Part shown: positions 6,072 through 6,199 of the stretch, piece after piece
How the letters are laid out: each line of letters starts with the position of its first letter
How positions within the stretch are numbered: position 1 is the first letter of the stretch
From: JBOFCS01 sp051646185
GTDB taxonomy: Bacteria; Actinomycetota; Actinomycetes; Mycobacteriales; Mycobacteriaceae
DNA length: 6,199 nt
Assembly: GCA_051646185.1 (NCBI GenBank)
Contig: JBOFCS010000179.1
Location: 1-6,199 of the forward strand
Reading direction: 5' to 3'
Program-made: the position numbers and the translations under genes
Notes under the pieces: model-generated
What the model was told of the DNA's origin: nothing
Databases searched by the model: none
The model's input: only the letters and a program-made list of their open reading frames with translations

Positions 6072-6199
6072 TCAAGAATCCGCAGTACCGTTAAATCTGT
6101 CATAGTGGACTGCATCCTTGAGATTCCTGCCGCTGCGCCAACCAAATCGTTCCAGGTCTGGCGCAGCGGCAAAGTCGGTAACAGGACCAACACATAACC
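6072..6199 (-). CDS. 3' end of a convergent gene, possibly a VanY-like (M15) peptidase (partial)
   Basis: On the minus strand a frame runs in from the right edge (first full codon at 6197) and ends at TGA 6074-6072, only 11 bases from the acuI stop. Its 41 residues look protein-like. They start LCVGPVTDFAAAPDLERFGW and end RFNGTADS. The segment FGWRSGRNLKDAVHYDRF resembles the end of M15-type D-Ala-D-Ala carboxypeptidases and endolysins, where a GG-W...KD-x-x-HF-E segment carries the last zinc-binding His; here that would be the His of KDAVHYD. This is a resemblance recalled from the family, not a proven match. The other minus-strand frames give less protein-like peptides. The 5' part lies outside the window, so function stays tentative. 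Confidence 0.42.
   Translation of the reverse strand, partial: LCVGPVTDFAAAPDLERFGWRSGRNLKDAVHYDRFNGTADS
6128..6171. repeat. 13-bp perfect inverted repeat downstream of acuI
   Basis: TGCCGCTGCGCCA (6128-6140) is the exact reverse complement of TGGCGCAGCGGCA (6159-6171), with an 18-base spacer. ACC (6141-6143) and GGT (6155-6157) can extend the stem past a one-base bulge, leaving a loop of 11. It starts 67 bases after the acuI stop. No T-run follows on either strand, so it is not a classical intrinsic terminator. It may still end or stabilise the transcript of the plus-strand cluster, and it lies inside the putative convergent coding end. Confidence 0.75.

Noticed and set aside
1..6199. Mobile element, CRISPR array, tRNA/rRNA, toxin-antitoxin or defence system
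   Set aside because: No transposase or integrase, no direct repeat series, no cloverleaf and no defence-type domain could be found on either strand. The window is mostly conserved metabolic genes.

Overview
The window reads as ordinary chromosomal DNA of a mycothiol-producing actinobacterium. A Corynebacterium of moderate GC content is the best guess. The reasons are a proton-translocating transhydrogenase split into three polypeptides (PntAa, PntAb, PntB), an enzyme of the mycothiol-dependent maleylpyruvate isomerase (MDMPI) family, and base composition that is roughly half GC by eye. The species is inference; no RNA gene or other marker gene is present to fix it.

Layout. Bases 1-128 hold the last 41 codons of an unrecognised plus-strand gene in strikingly A+C-rich DNA. 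A convergent three-gene operon follows on the minus strand, pntAa-pntAb-pntB (3087 down to 219), with overlapping stops and starts that imply translational coupling. From 3088 to 3404 lies a divergent control region with candidate promoters, small inverted repeats and a possible GlxR/CRP-like site. To the right, four plus-strand genes are tightly packed: a HIT-family protein (3405-3854), an MDMPI-family protein (3851-4669), a small GNAT-like acetyltransferase of the NATD1/YjdJ type (4680-5009) and an AcuI/YhdH-type NADPH-dependent acryloyl-CoA reductase (5047-6060). The window ends in what looks like the 3' end of a convergent minus-strand gene (6072-6199), which contains a long perfect inverted repeat.

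How the genes may work together. The transhydrogenase uses the proton-motive force to make NADPH from NADH. The AcuI-type reductase is an NADPH consumer, and the MDMPI-family protein is expected to use mycothiol, whose disulfide is also recycled with NADPH. A redox or electrophile-detoxification theme is therefore possible, but it is inference from gene families only. The four plus-strand genes may simply be housekeeping neighbours.

I looked for an undescribed system and do not see a convincing one. No mobile element, CRISPR array, toxin-antitoxin pair, phage gene or RNA gene is evident. The observations most worth checking are the terminal inverted repeat inside a coding end, the probable leaderless start of the HIT gene, the compositional break at the left edge, and the Asn in PntB at the position of E. 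coli beta-His91.
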